Shown: positions 28,303 to 37,382 of the stretch, piece by piece
Layout of the letters: every line of letters begins with the position of its first letter
How positions within the stretch are numbered: position 1 is the first letter of the stretch
Source: WTFY01 sp011523795
Lineage (GTDB): Bacteria > Pseudomonadota > Gammaproteobacteria > UBA4575
Direction: 5' to 3'
DNA length: 64,000 nt
Assembly (NCBI GenBank): GCA_965207475.1
Contig: OZ242278.1
Span: 992,001-1,056,000, forward strand
Translations under genes and position numbers: made by a program
Notes under the pieces: generated by a model
What the model saw: only the letters and a program-made list of their open reading frames with translations
The model's database searches: none
Told to the model about the DNA's origin: nothing

Positions 28303-28803
28303 TCACGTATTTCCTGTAGCAATTCGCCTGTACTGAATAAACTCCATATCGTATTTGTTATTCTCGTCTCTTGGGAGGAACTCCCGACCTTCTTCGCTCC
28401 AATCGCTCTGATTCCAGTTCGGGAAAAATGTGTCTCCTTCCAGTTCTGCATGCAAAAGGGTAAGGTATAGCCTTTCGGCATGTGGTAGAGCCAACAAATG
28501 GATGTCAGCCCCACCAATTACGAATACCTTCTTCGAATCTGCCAGCAGGACTTCCATCTCTTTCCAACCAGTTACAACATCGCAGTTTTGTGCCAAATAA
28601 TTCCTGTTTCGTGTCAGCACGACATGCCGGCGACCTGGTAGTAGCCCAGGCAGTGACTCAAAAGTTTTACGCCCCATGACAATAGGACAGCCCATCGTGA
28701 TTTTTTTGAAACGCATTAAATCAGCAGGCTGATGCCAGGGTATCCTGTTTCCCTTCCCAATGACCCTGTTACGAGTCATGGCAACGATGATGGTCAGTTC
28801 CAC
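28303..28803 (-). CDS. folA: Dihydrofolate reductase (FolA)
   Basis: Reduces dihydrofolate with NADPH, restoring the folate oxidised by ThyA. 166 residues. Seen: TIIVAMTRNRVIGKGNRIPW at the N-terminus, MGRKTFESLPG, and FVIGGADIHLLAL. Lies 6 bp after thyA, so the lgt-thyA-folA genes form one operon on the minus strand. Confidence 0.95.
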   Translation of the reverse strand: MELTIIVAMTRNRVIGKGNRIPWHQPADLMRFKKITMGCPIVMGRKTFESLPGLLPGRRHVVLTRNRNYLAQNCDVVTGWKEMEVLLADSKKVFVIGGADIHLLALPHAERLYLTLLHAELEGDTFFPNWNQSDWSEEGREFLPRDENNKYDMEFIQYRRIATGNT

Positions 28804-28809
28804 ACTGAA

Positions 28810-29604
28810 CTAAACCGCAACTGGAGCAGAAATATGTTCATGGGCCTGGTAATTTCGCAGTTCGAAATCTTGGTACACAAATTCGAAGATGGATTTCACA
28901 TCCGGGTTAACATAGACCTCGGGTAGAACGAACGGGGTGCGTTTCAGCTGCAGGCCCGCTTGCTTGACATGGTTGGTATAGAGATGTGCGTCACCCAAGG
29001 TATGAATGAATTCACCAGCCTGATACCCGGTGACCTGTGCAACCATTTTCAACAGCAATGCATAAGAGGCAATATTGAACGGAACACCGAGAAAAATATC
29101 AGCACTGCGTTGATACAGCTGACACGAGATGCGATTCTGAGCTACATAGAATTGGAAAAACATATGACACGGTGGAAGTGCCATAGCATTGAGCTCACCA
29201 ACATTCCACGCACTCACTATATGCCTTCTTGACTGCGGATTGGTTTTCAGGCTCTCAATCAAGGTGCTGATTTGATCAATCGTGCTCCCATCTGCACTAC
29301 GCCAACTACGCCATTGCGATCCATACACTGGACCCAAATCTCCATTTTCATCTGCCCATTCGTCCCAGATGGACACACCGTATTTTTGCAGATAGGAAAT
29401 GTTTGTCTCGCCGCGCAAAAACCATAAGAGTTCATGAATGATTGACTTGAGATGAAGTCTTTTTGTGGTCAATAGAGGAAACCCATCGGCCAAATCGAAT
29501 CTCATTTGATAGCCGAATACTGATAGTGTCCCCGTGCCTGTTCGGTCTTCTTTTTCCACCCCATGTGACAACACATGTCCCAGCAACTCAAGATACTGTC
29601 GCAT
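28810..29604 (-). CDS. thyA: Thymidylate synthase (ThyA)
   Basis: Methylates dUMP to dTMP using methylene-tetrahydrofolate. 264 residues from the ATG at 29604, exactly the E. coli length; the open frame runs on to 29721 but that part lies inside lgt. Seen: EDRTGTGTLSVFGYQMR, LPPCHMFFQFYV with the nucleophile Cys, CQLYQRSADIFLGVPFNIA, and the C-terminal APVAV. The lgt stop is 2 bp upstream. Confidence 0.96.
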   Translation of the reverse strand: MRQYLELLGHVLSHGVEKEDRTGTGTLSVFGYQMRFDLADGFPLLTTKRLHLKSIIHELLWFLRGETNISYLQKYGVSIWDEWADENGDLGPVYGSQWRSWRSADGSTIDQISTLIESLKTNPQSRRHIVSAWNVGELNAMALPPCHMFFQFYVAQNRISCQLYQRSADIFLGVPFNIASYALLLKMVAQVTGYQAGEFIHTLGDAHLYTNHVKQAGLQLKRTPFVLPEVYVNPDVKSIFEFVYQDFELRNYQAHEHISAPVAV

Positions 29605-29606
29605 CG

Positions 29607-30416
29607 TCAGAGCCTTTTGTTCATAGCACCAAATGACCCGGGTTTCCAATATGCAAGAAACATTAATACCACACCAACCAGCATCATGGGTATCGTTAGC
29701 AATTGCCCCATAGTAAGCCAATCGTAGGCAATAAAGCCCATGTTGGCATCAGGCTCACGTACAAACTCCACTGCAAACCTGAATAAACCGTACAGCAATA
29801 CAAACATGGCTGCTACGGAACCGGCAGGACGAGGCTTTTGTGCAAAGAACCAAAGCACCACAAACATTACCAAACCTTCCAAGAAAGCTTGGTACAATTG
29901 CGACGGGTGCCTTGCCAGATTGTCTGCATTGGGAAATACCATGGCCCACGGTACATCGGTCACTCGACCCCACAATTCACCGTTGATGAAATTTCCAATC
30001 CTGCCAGCACCTAGCCCCACCGGGATTGTAGGTGCTGCAAAATCGCAAATGTCCAAGAACCCATATGGCTTGTTGCGTTGACACATCCATAACACCAGAA
30101 TGACTCCAATCAGCCCTCCATGAAAGCTCATGCCACCTTCCCATATCCTGAATACATAAAGCGGGTTCTCCAAAAAATTAGAGAAATTGTAGAACAGTAC
30201 TGAACCCAAACGACCCCCGATGACTAACCCTAGCATGCCATAAAAAAATATATCGCCTACATCTGCTGGTTGTATTAGGATATGTTTGTGCCTTGCATGA
30301 ATGCGGCCCAGCCACCAGAATGCCAGAAATCCTACGGCATACATCAACCCGTACCAGTGCAGTTTCAGTGGACCAACAGAAAAAGCTACGGGATCGATTT
30401 CCGGAAAACTCAACAT
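29607..30416 (-). CDS. lgt: Prolipoprotein diacylglyceryl transferase (Lgt)
   Basis: Inner-membrane enzyme attaching diacylglycerol to the lipobox Cys of prolipoproteins such as RlpA. 269 residues, about seven membrane segments. Seen: LHWYGLMYAVGF, MSFHGGLIGV with the catalytic-region His, and the Lgt signature GRIGNFINGELWGRV. First gene of lgt-thyA-folA. Confidence 0.96.
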   Translation of the reverse strand: MLSFPEIDPVAFSVGPLKLHWYGLMYAVGFLAFWWLGRIHARHKHILIQPADVGDIFFYGMLGLVIGGRLGSVLFYNFSNFLENPLYVFRIWEGGMSFHGGLIGVILVLWMCQRNKPYGFLDICDFAAPTIPVGLGAGRIGNFINGELWGRVTDVPWAMVFPNADNLARHPSQLYQAFLEGLVMFVVLWFFAQKPRPAGSVAAMFVLLYGLFRFAVEFVREPDANMGFIAYDWLTMGQLLTIPMMLVGVVLMFLAYWKPGSFGAMNKRL

Positions 30417-30507
30417 GCTATGTCTTCCCTGTTTGAATTCACGTCATGCTAGTATGAAATCCGTGAGATCAACGAACTAAAGATCACTAAATGAGTACAT
30501 CATAAAC

Positions 30508-32598
30508 ATGATAGAAGGCAAAAACCATCTCGTTAATGAAACGAGTCCTTACTTACTTCAGCATGCGGACAATCCAGTAGAATGGTACCCGTGGTGTGAA
30601 GAGGCCCTGAAGCGTGCCAGGCAGGAGGACAAGCCAATCCTGCTGTCTATCGGATATTCAGCCTGCCACTGGTGCCATGTCATGGCACACGAATCTTTTG
30701 AAGATGATGCTACAGCAGAATTGATGAACAAGCTCTTCGTCAACATCAAAATCGATCGTGAGGAACGCCCAGACATCGATAAGATCTACCAGACTGCCCA
30801 GTATCTGATTACACAGCGTACCGGTGGCTGGCCACTGACGATGTTCCTGACGCCCGATGATCAAATTCCGTTTTTCGGGGGAACCTATTTCCCCAAGGAT
30901 ACGCGTCACGGACTTCCAGCATTCAAGGACCTGTTGCAACATGTCTCAGAGGTCTACAGAACCCAGCGCGCGCAAATCATGACCCAAAACCAGTCAGTTC
31001 TGAACGCATTACGAAAGATCCATGAACCTCAATACGAGGAACATGATCTGACACACGAGTTGTTTGATATTTGTGACAAACAGGTAAAACAGGCATTCGA
31101 TGAAATGAACGGAGGCTTCGGATCTGCTCCTAAATTTCCTCATTCGACTTATATCGATCGCCTATTGCGCTATCACGTGCAATCAGCAATAAAAGTGGAA
31201 AACAAGGAGACCAGTTCTTTACACATGGCTTTGTATTCCTTGGAGAAAATGGCAGCAGGTGGCATCTATGATCACTTAGGTGGAGGATTTTGCCGCTACT
31301 CAGTGGATGCAGGCTGGATGATTCCACATTTCGAAAAGATGCTGTACGACAATGGCCTGCTCCTTGCGTTATATGCCCATGGCTTTGCATTGACGGGATC
31401 CATGCAATTCAGGCACGTGTGTGAAGCCACTGCTGAATGGGCAATACGTGAGATGCAATCCTCTGAAGGGGGCTATTACTCTTCCTTGGACGCTGATTCC
31501 GAAGGCGAGGAAGGGAAGTATTATGTTTGGGACTTCGAACAAGTTAAAAAAGCACTTGATCCGGATGAATTCGCTGTTTTCTCAGCTTTCTATGGACTTG
31601 ACAGGCAAGCGAATTTTGAGGGCCGATACCACTTGCATAGTTTTGCAAGCCAAGCTGAAATTTGTCAAAAAGCTGTTGTGTCTTCCGAAGAATTTGACAT
31701 GTTGCTCCATCAAGCAAAACAGAAGCTGTTTTCATTACGTCAGGAACGCGTTCGCCCAGGGTGTGATGAAAAAATCCTGTGCAGCTGGAATGCACTGATG
31801 ATACGTGGCATGGTCATCACAGGAAGAATACTTGAAAAACCCGAGTACACCCGGTCTGCACTGCGTGCTCTGGATTTCCTCCGACAAACGATGTGGGCCA
31901 ATCAACGATTGATTGCGACATACAAGGATGGCAGAGCCCATCTGGATGCCTACCTGGATGATTATGCGTTTTTGCTGGATGCCATCATCGAAAGTTTACA
32001 AACGCACTGGAGTACACTGAATTTAATCTGGGCACGCGAACTTGCTGATGTGCTGCTGGAGCAATTTGAAGACAGCACCTCGGGAGGATTTTATTTCACC
32101 TCAAAAGACCACGAGCAACTTATTCAGCGGTCCAAGACCATGAGTGATGAGGCCATGCCATCTGGAAACGGGATAGCTGCAATGGCCTTGACACGCTTGG
32201 GCTACTTGCTTGGCGAGACCAGGTACCTCGACGCGGCTGTTCGTGTATTGAAGTTTGCTTCACAGGCTGTCTCCCATTCACCTGCTGGACATGCAAGCCT
32301 GATCAATGCATTTGAGGAACAGGCTTGTCCACCTCAAATCATAATCTTGCGTGGACAAAAGAATGATCTTGATACATGGAAGCAGCAAATTTCAAAAGCT
32401 TTTACCCCACGGCAACTGGTATTTGCTATAGAAGCAGACGAAGGCAATTTGCCGGACGCGTTGAGTGAAAAAACACACAGGGATTCAAGCCCTGAGGGTG
32501 TAACTGCATATATGTGTGAAGGCATGCAGTGCAGGGCACCAATCCAGCAACTGGACGAACTGCAAAAAGCCGTATCAGATACTGGCACCCAGTGCTAA
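30508..32598 (+). CDS. DUF255 thioredoxin-fold / glycosidase-barrel protein (YyaL/SSP411 family)
   Basis: 696 residues. The N-terminal domain (about 1-170) is a thioredoxin-like fold with SACHWCHVM, where CHWC replaces the usual CGPC, and a TGGWPLTMFLTP block. The remainder is a helical (alpha/alpha)6 barrel of the N-acylglucosamine-epimerase type, including GGIYDHLGGGFCRYSVD and WMIPHFEKMLYDN. The family is widespread but no reaction is established for it. Divergent from lgt; followed 16 bp later by plsC. Confidence 0.9.
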   Translation: MIEGKNHLVNETSPYLLQHADNPVEWYPWCEEALKRARQEDKPILLSIGYSACHWCHVMAHESFEDDATAELMNKLFVNIKIDREERPDIDKIYQTAQYLITQRTGGWPLTMFLTPDDQIPFFGGTYFPKDTRHGLPAFKDLLQHVSEVYRTQRAQIMTQNQSVLNALRKIHEPQYEEHDLTHELFDICDKQVKQAFDEMNGGFGSAPKFPHSTYIDRLLRYHVQSAIKVENKETSSLHMALYSLEKMAAGGIYDHLGGGFCRYSVDAGWMIPHFEKMLYDNGLLLALYAHGFALTGSMQFRHVCEATAEWAIREMQSSEGGYYSSLDADSEGEEGKYYVWDFEQVKKALDPDEFAVFSAFYGLDRQANFEGRYHLHSFASQAEICQKAVVSSEEFDMLLHQAKQKLFSLRQERVRPGCDEKILCSWNALMIRGMVITGRILEKPEYTRSALRALDFLRQTMWANQRLIATYKDGRAHLDAYLDDYAFLLDAIIESLQTHWSTLNLIWARELADVLLEQFEDSTSGGFYFTSKDHEQLIQRSKTMSDEAMPSGNGIAAMALTRLGYLLGETRYLDAAVRVLKFASQAVSHSPAGHASLINAFEEQACPPQIIILRGQKNDLDTWKQQISKAFTPRQLVFAIEADEGNLPDALSEKTHRDSSPEGVTAYMCEGMQCRAPIQQLDELQKAVSDTGTQC

Positions 32599-32614
32599 GA
32601 CTACATGACATCAC

Positions 32615-33385
32615 ATGGATGCAAAGTGCATTTTCAGGGGCATAATTCGTTTACTGCACCTGCTCGTCCACCTCCTGAAAGGAATCATTTTGTGTTACAC
32701 CGTGCTCAGGGGAATCCAGAACCATGTCATGACAGAAAAACAGCGCAAGGTAATCCAGTCTTGGATGTACCAAGTCACAAAAATTGTTGGTGTCGACCTG
32801 AAGGTACATGGCACACCGCATCCTCCACCAGTATTCGTTGTAGCCAACCATATCTCATGGCTGGATGTAGTAATCATCGCCTCGGTGTTACCTGTATCAT
32901 TTCTTTCCAAGGCTGAAATTCGCAGATGGTTTGTGATTGGCACCCTTGCCAGTAGGGCAGGTACTCTTTTTATCCGGCGCGGATCAAAATTTGGAGTAAT
33001 TGACGCTGTCAACCTGATGCGGGAACGACTCAAATCAGGGCACAGTGTTGCATCCTTCCCGGAGGGAACAACAACTGATGGAACTTCTGTTCAGGCATTC
33101 CACCCTCGCCTGTTTGCCGCTGCAATTGATACTGATTCCATGATCCAGCCTGTTGCACTTCTTTATCCACAGACACATGGCTCCAACTCGATAGTACCCT
33201 ATGTCAGAAACAGCAATTTGGTCAAACACGCATTTAGAATCATGTCCGCAGAGCGTACGGAAGTGGTCATAACCTTATGTGACCCGATATGCATTGATAG
33301 CAGGTTGAGAAAACAGCTTGCACAAATCGCGAGAAACGCGATTGTTAATGCGCTTGAAGATAGTCACCTGAAACAATCAGCTTAA
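32615..33385 (+). CDS. plsC: 1-acyl-sn-glycerol-3-phosphate acyltransferase (PlsC family)
   Basis: Acylates lysophosphatidate to phosphatidate at the inner membrane. 256 residues. One N-terminal membrane segment (about residues 10-30), then NHISWLD (catalytic HX4D) and FPEGTTTDG (acceptor binding). Its 3' end overlaps the convergent tpx end by 9 bases. An ornithine-lipid or other lyso-acyltransferase is a possible alternative within the same family. Confidence 0.88.
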   Translation: MDAKCIFRGIIRLLHLLVHLLKGIILCYTVLRGIQNHVMTEKQRKVIQSWMYQVTKIVGVDLKVHGTPHPPPVFVVANHISWLDVVIIASVLPVSFLSKAEIRRWFVIGTLASRAGTLFIRRGSKFGVIDAVNLMRERLKSGHSVASFPEGTTTDGTSVQAFHPRLFAAAIDTDSMIQPVALLYPQTHGSNSIVPYVRNSNLVKHAFRIMSAERTEVVITLCDPICIDSRLRKQLAQIARNAIVNALEDSHLKQSA

Positions 33386-33877
33386 GGCTCGAATGGCAGC
33401 TTTGTAATCCGGTTCGTTTGCAATTTCACTGACAAGTTCAGCATGTACAACCGTATTGTTCTGGTCGAGCACGATGATTGCTCGCGCAGTAATTCCCGAC
33501 AATGGTCCGCTTTCTATCAGCACACCGTAATCTCTGGAGAAGTCTTGCGAACGCATAACAGACAGCGGTATGACATGCTCAAGCTCTTCAGACAAACAAA
33601 ACCTTGAAGATGCAAATGGCAAGTCAGAAGAAATTACCAAGACTACAGAATCATCGTACTCTTTTGCATACTCATTAAATTTCTTCGCCGACACCGCACA
33701 TACTGGTGTATCAAGACTGGGGACAATACAGAGAATTTTTTTCTTGCCTGGGAAGTTGGTAAGAGACACATTTTCTAGTTCCTTGTTGACCAGTAAAAAG
33801 TCAGGTGCATTTGACCCGACCTCCGGCAGATTTCCGCTGGTATCCACCTCGTTTCCCTGTAGAGTGATCTTTGCCAT
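33377..33877 (-). CDS. tpx: Thiol peroxidase (Tpx)
   Basis: Periplasm- or cytoplasm-associated atypical 2-Cys peroxiredoxin reducing lipid peroxides and H2O2. 166 residues from the ATG at 33877, supported by GGAG eight bases upstream; the longer frame to 33952 lacks this. Seen: peroxidatic Cys in SLDTPVCAVSAKKFN and resolving Cys in ASSRFCLSEE. Stop codons overlap with plsC. Confidence 0.95.
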   Translation of the reverse strand: MAKITLQGNEVDTSGNLPEVGSNAPDFLLVNKELENVSLTNFPGKKKILCIVPSLDTPVCAVSAKKFNEYAKEYDDSVVLVISSDLPFASSRFCLSEELEHVIPLSVMRSQDFSRDYGVLIESGPLSGITARAIIVLDQNNTVVHAELVSEIANEPDYKAAIRALS

Positions 33878-33992
33878 TTCTATTTCTCCAGTGATTGGAC
33901 AATTTATTTTCAGCAAAATCCCGAATACCACCACATGGTCACTAAGATTCAATGCGCAACCCTAGGTCTGCAAAACAGACGAATTTTTCTGG

Positions 33993-34379
33993 CTATTCGC
34001 TTAAAGTTGCCTCATATTGGCTTGCATCCAGTAGACTGTCAATTGCTGTTTTATCGAATAGTTCTACCTTGCAGAGCCACCCTCTTCCATATGGCGAATC
34101 ATTTATGATTTCAGGCGAATCTTCTAAATCCTGGTTGAGATCTACTACCCTCGCATGCACAGGCATGTAGACATCACTTGCAGTTTTGACCGACTCAATC
34201 ACGGCACAAATTTCTCCAGTTTGATATTCGTTTCCCAAAACAGGCTGCTCAACAAAAACGATATCCCCTAGTTCCGACTGCGCAAATTCAGTAATCCCTA
34301 TCGTAGCAACAGAATCATCCTGTATCTGTAACCAGAGATGGTCTTGCGAATAGACACGGTCATCGGGTGGCAAGCTCAT
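33993..34379 (-). CDS. gcvH: Glycine cleavage system H protein (GcvH)
   Basis: Lipoyl carrier shuttling the aminomethyl group between glycine cleavage enzymes. 128 residues. Seen: VYSQDHLWLQ, IGITEFAQSELGDIVFVE, and the lipoylation site ESVKTASD with its Lys. No gcvT or gcvP is adjacent, so the rest of the system would lie elsewhere. Target of the LipB-LipA pair at 9566-11144. In a serine-cycle organism, glycine and C1 exchange makes this protein relevant. Confidence 0.95.
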   Translation of the reverse strand: MSLPPDDRVYSQDHLWLQIQDDSVATIGITEFAQSELGDIVFVEQPVLGNEYQTGEICAVIESVKTASDVYMPVHARVVDLNQDLEDSPEIINDSPYGRGWLCKVELFDKTAIDSLLDASQYEATLSE

Positions 34380-34487
34380 GGGTACTGTCTCAAATCTGGT
34401 TAGCCTGGTTTTCAGTTGCTGTCTGACATGTCGTTGTAGTAGTTTATTTTATATCACGACACGCCTTTCAACAAAGCAGTTACTCTG

Positions 34488-34925
34488 ATGCCTAAATTAG
34501 TCTTGATCGTCTTGTATTGCCTGACATTTTCGGCCTTAGCGCAGGCACAACAGGAACCAATCACAGCACAAGATGCATGGATTCGTGAAGCTCCAGCAAA
34601 TGCCAGGACTATGGCTGGTTACTTGGTCCTCCACAATAACTCTTCGCGAACGTACATTCTTACTTGTGCAAAATCCAAGCACTTTAAAAGCATTGAATTC
34701 CATCGCACAGTCATTGAGAATGGCACAGCCAGCATGCATCAATTTAAGACACTTGCCATACCTGCAAAAGGTACTTTAGCACTTCAGCCCGGTAATTTTC
34801 ATTTTATGCTAATGGGTCCTAGAATTGGGTTAAATGCCGGTGATGAACTGATAATCACGCTTTGTATTACGCATGAGGGCAAGCAAGAAGAACATGACAT
34901 CGTCATGACTGTCAAGAGACCTTGA
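34488..34925 (+). CDS. Periplasmic copper chaperone of the PCu(A)C family
   Basis: 145 residues with a signal peptide (VLIVLYCLTFSALAQA). The mature domain carries the PCu(A)C copper pattern: EFHRTVIENGTASMHQ (His, then Met 10-11 residues on) and PGNFHFMLMG (His-x-Met). Such proteins pass Cu(I) to the CuA or CuB site of cytochrome oxidases. Stands alone, divergent from gcvH; 130 bp before the tup operon. Confidence 0.9.
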   Translation: MPKLVLIVLYCLTFSALAQAQQEPITAQDAWIREAPANARTMAGYLVLHNNSSRTYILTCAKSKHFKSIEFHRTVIENGTASMHQFKTLAIPAKGTLALQPGNFHFMLMGPRIGLNAGDELIITLCITHEGKQEEHDIVMTVKRP

Positions 34926-35055
34926 TTCTGACAAACTGGAATTCCAAACGTTCACCCCTGAAGGAAGTCACTTGCTTGCCCAACTGATCACAGCATCAAG
35001 CATAAACAACTGATTTCAAACAAATATTTCATCAGCAAGTCGTACGGTATCCTAC

Positions 35056-35760
35056 TTGAACGATTTTTCACAAGCCTTTTCAAAAGCGATCTGGCTGATC
35101 ATACAGTTGGATGGTGATCTGATAGAAATCGTAACTCTGTCACTGCAGGTGAGCCTGACCGCAGTACTCATTGCCAGCATGATAGGTTTACCACTTGGTG
35201 CAGCGCTTGCACTGTACAGGTTTTTTGGACGAGGTCTCCTGGTTGCCATGCTCAATACTTTCATGGGCCTGCCTCCTGTGGTTGTAGGCCTTGTGGTTTA
35301 CCTAATCCTGTCTCGATCTGGACCCCTCGGCATGCTGGGTCTGCTCTTTACACCTACTGCAATGATCATTGCACAAGTGTGTCTGATTGCTCCCATTGTC
35401 GCCGCTCTCACACGTCAAACTATTCTGGACGCAAATGACGAATATCATGAACAGTTAAAAGCACTAGGTGCCAAACCGTCGGGCTTGATGATCACACTCT
35501 TATGGGAAACCCGATACAGTTTGGTAACTAATATGTTTGCAGGATTTGGCAGGGCAATTGCAGAAGTTGGTGCAGTATTGATTGTAGGTGGTAACATCAA
35601 TCACAGTACACGCGTAATGACAACCGCCATTGCCCTAGAAACCAGCAGAGGAGATATCGAGCTAGCCCTGGCTTTAGGAATCATTCTCATCATGCTTTCG
35701 TTAACTGTCACCTCAGTTGTCATGGGTGCTCGTCATGCTGCCTACAAGATCTATAACTAG
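35056..35760 (+). CDS. tupB: Tungstate ABC transporter permease (TupB)
   Basis: Inner-membrane channel of an oxyanion importer. 234 residues, about five or six membrane segments. The EAA loop reads EQLKALGAKPSGL near residue 135. The start is a TTG at 35056; there is no in-frame ATG nearby. The substrate call depends on the TupA-type binding protein downstream; molybdate or phosphate permeases are related. First gene of tupBCA. Confidence 0.88.
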   Translation: MNDFSQAFSKAIWLIIQLDGDLIEIVTLSLQVSLTAVLIASMIGLPLGAALALYRFFGRGLLVAMLNTFMGLPPVVVGLVVYLILSRSGPLGMLGLLFTPTAMIIAQVCLIAPIVAALTRQTILDANDEYHEQLKALGAKPSGLMITLLWETRYSLVTNMFAGFGRAIAEVGAVLIVGGNINHSTRVMTTAIALETSRGDIELALALGIILIMLSLTVTSVVMGARHAAYKIYN

Positions 35761-35764
35761 CAAC

Positions 35765-36493
35765 ATGCAGTTTGCATCTGTCCTGCCGCTGGTCTTCCAA
35801 AACCTTGGGGTTTCCAGACAAGGCAAGCTGCTTCTGGACAATCTGAACACCACAGTCGAATCAGCAGGAACCACGATCATACTTGGTCCGAATGGAGCAG
35901 GGAAAAGTTTACTGCTACGCATCGCACATGGTCTCGACCTTCCAGACCAAGGATCATTACAATGGAATCAGCAGACTCCCCAACCCGGGGAACCTTGGCG
36001 CGCATTTGTATTCCAAAAACCTGTTTTCTTACAGCGTAGCGTATACGCTAACCTAGAATATGTACTCAAATTACACAAAATTAGCAAAACCAATTGTGAC
36101 TCGCTGATCCGTGAAGCTTTGCAGCATACAGGACTGGCTGAGCTTGCGGCACGTAGCGCACGCACCTTGTCAGGTGGCGAACAACAACGTCTGAATATTG
36201 CTCGAGCTTGGATTCTGAAACCCAAAGTGATGTTACTGGATGAGCCAACTGCAGAACTTGATCCTTCCGGTGTCGCGACTATTGAAATGCTGATCAAGGC
36301 CATTGCCCAACAGTGCACTAAAATTGTCATGACTACTCACAGCCTGGGCCAGGCAAAAAGACTTGCAAGCGACATCTTGTTCCTGCACCAAGGCAGACTA
36401 GTCGAACACACCTCAGCGAATTTGTTTTTTTCACAGCCAAAGACCGACCTTGCTAAAGATTTTATTGCAGGGAAACTACTAAACAATCACTAA
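35765..36493 (+). CDS. tupC: Tungstate ABC transporter ATP-binding protein (TupC)
   Basis: Energises tungstate import. 242 residues from the ATG at 35765, four bases after tupB ends; an upstream ATG at 35717 lies inside tupB. Seen: Walker A LGPNGAGKS, Q-loop FVFQKPVF, signature LSGGEQQRL, Walker B VMLLDEPTAELDP and the switch His in VMTTHS. Followed by tupA after 10 bp. Confidence 0.92.
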   Translation: MQFASVLPLVFQNLGVSRQGKLLLDNLNTTVESAGTTIILGPNGAGKSLLLRIAHGLDLPDQGSLQWNQQTPQPGEPWRAFVFQKPVFLQRSVYANLEYVLKLHKISKTNCDSLIREALQHTGLAELAARSARTLSGGEQQRLNIARAWILKPKVMLLDEPTAELDPSGVATIEMLIKAIAQQCTKIVMTTHSLGQAKRLASDILFLHQGRLVEHTSANLFFSQPKTDLAKDFIAGKLLNNH

Positions 36494-36503
36494 TGAGGAA
36501 CTC

Positions 36504-37328
36504 ATGAAATATCGTCTGCTCAAGGTCATCGCAGCAGTGTATTTCCTAACTCTGAATCCAGCGATGGGAAACAGTTTCATTACTTTGGTTTCTACTACAT
36601 CGACAGAAAACTCTGGTCTGTTAGACAACATCGTTCCGAAATTCCGTGAACAGAGCAAGATAAATGTGCGGGTTGTAGCTGTGGGTACTGGTCGTGCGAT
36701 GAAACTGGGCGAGATGGGTGATGCTGACATGATACTGGTGCACCACAGGGCATCTGAAGAGGAGTTCGTGTCCAAAGGATTTGGTATCGAACGCAGTGAA
36801 GTAATGTATAACGACTTTGTAATTGTCGGACCACCCGAGGATCCTGCAAACATTAGATATGAAAACAGGACCTTGGATGCCCTTAGTCAAATTTATGAAC
36901 ACGAAATGCCGTTTGTGTCACGTGGTGATGATAGTGGTACACACAAGAAAGAGTTGGAATTATGGACTATGGCCGGGCTCAATGCCCAGCAATACAGCGG
37001 CAACTGGTATCACGAAACAGGAGCTGGTATGGGCGCCACACTTAACATAGCAAATGCTATGGGCGCCTATACACTTTCTGACAGGGGTACTTGGCTTTCT
37101 TTTAAAAATCGTGACAGGCTGGTTTTGCTTTTTGAAGATGACCCACCGCTGCATAACCAGTACAGCATAATCCTAGTGAATCCAGAGCACCATCCGCATA
37201 TCAAAATTAACGAAGCAAGATCGTTTGCAAACTGGCTCGTATCCGATCAAGGCCAGCAAGCTATTGCAGACTTCACATTCGCAGGACAGCAATTGTTTTT
37301 CCCAAATGCACAATCCAAGCACCGTTGA
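36504..37328 (+). CDS. tupA: Tungstate-binding periplasmic protein (TupA)
   Basis: Captures tungstate for TupBC. 274 residues, signal peptide in the first ~23 residues (VIAAVYFLTLNPAMG). Seen: LVSTTSTENSGLLD near the mature N-terminus (the TTS oxyanion loop), VVAVGTGRAMKLG, DADMILVHHRASEEEF, and FVSRGDDSGTHKKE, all typical of TupA. The order B-C-A differs from the commoner A-B-C. Supports use of tungsten enzymes such as formate dehydrogenase, which is inferred. Confidence 0.92.
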   Translation: MKYRLLKVIAAVYFLTLNPAMGNSFITLVSTTSTENSGLLDNIVPKFREQSKINVRVVAVGTGRAMKLGEMGDADMILVHHRASEEEFVSKGFGIERSEVMYNDFVIVGPPEDPANIRYENRTLDALSQIYEHEMPFVSRGDDSGTHKKELELWTMAGLNAQQYSGNWYHETGAGMGATLNIANAMGAYTLSDRGTWLSFKNRDRLVLLFEDDPPLHNQYSIILVNPEHHPHIKINEARSFANWLVSDQGQQAIADFTFAGQQLFFPNAQSKHR

Positions 37329-37382
37329 TTATGGTAATTCAAACCAGGCTCACCAAGACAGAACTGCTGGACAGGAATTGAT

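Noticed and set aside
34926..35055. Possible molybdenum/tungsten cofactor riboswitch before tupB
   Set aside because: The 130-bp leader shows none of the long conserved helices I know for that motif.
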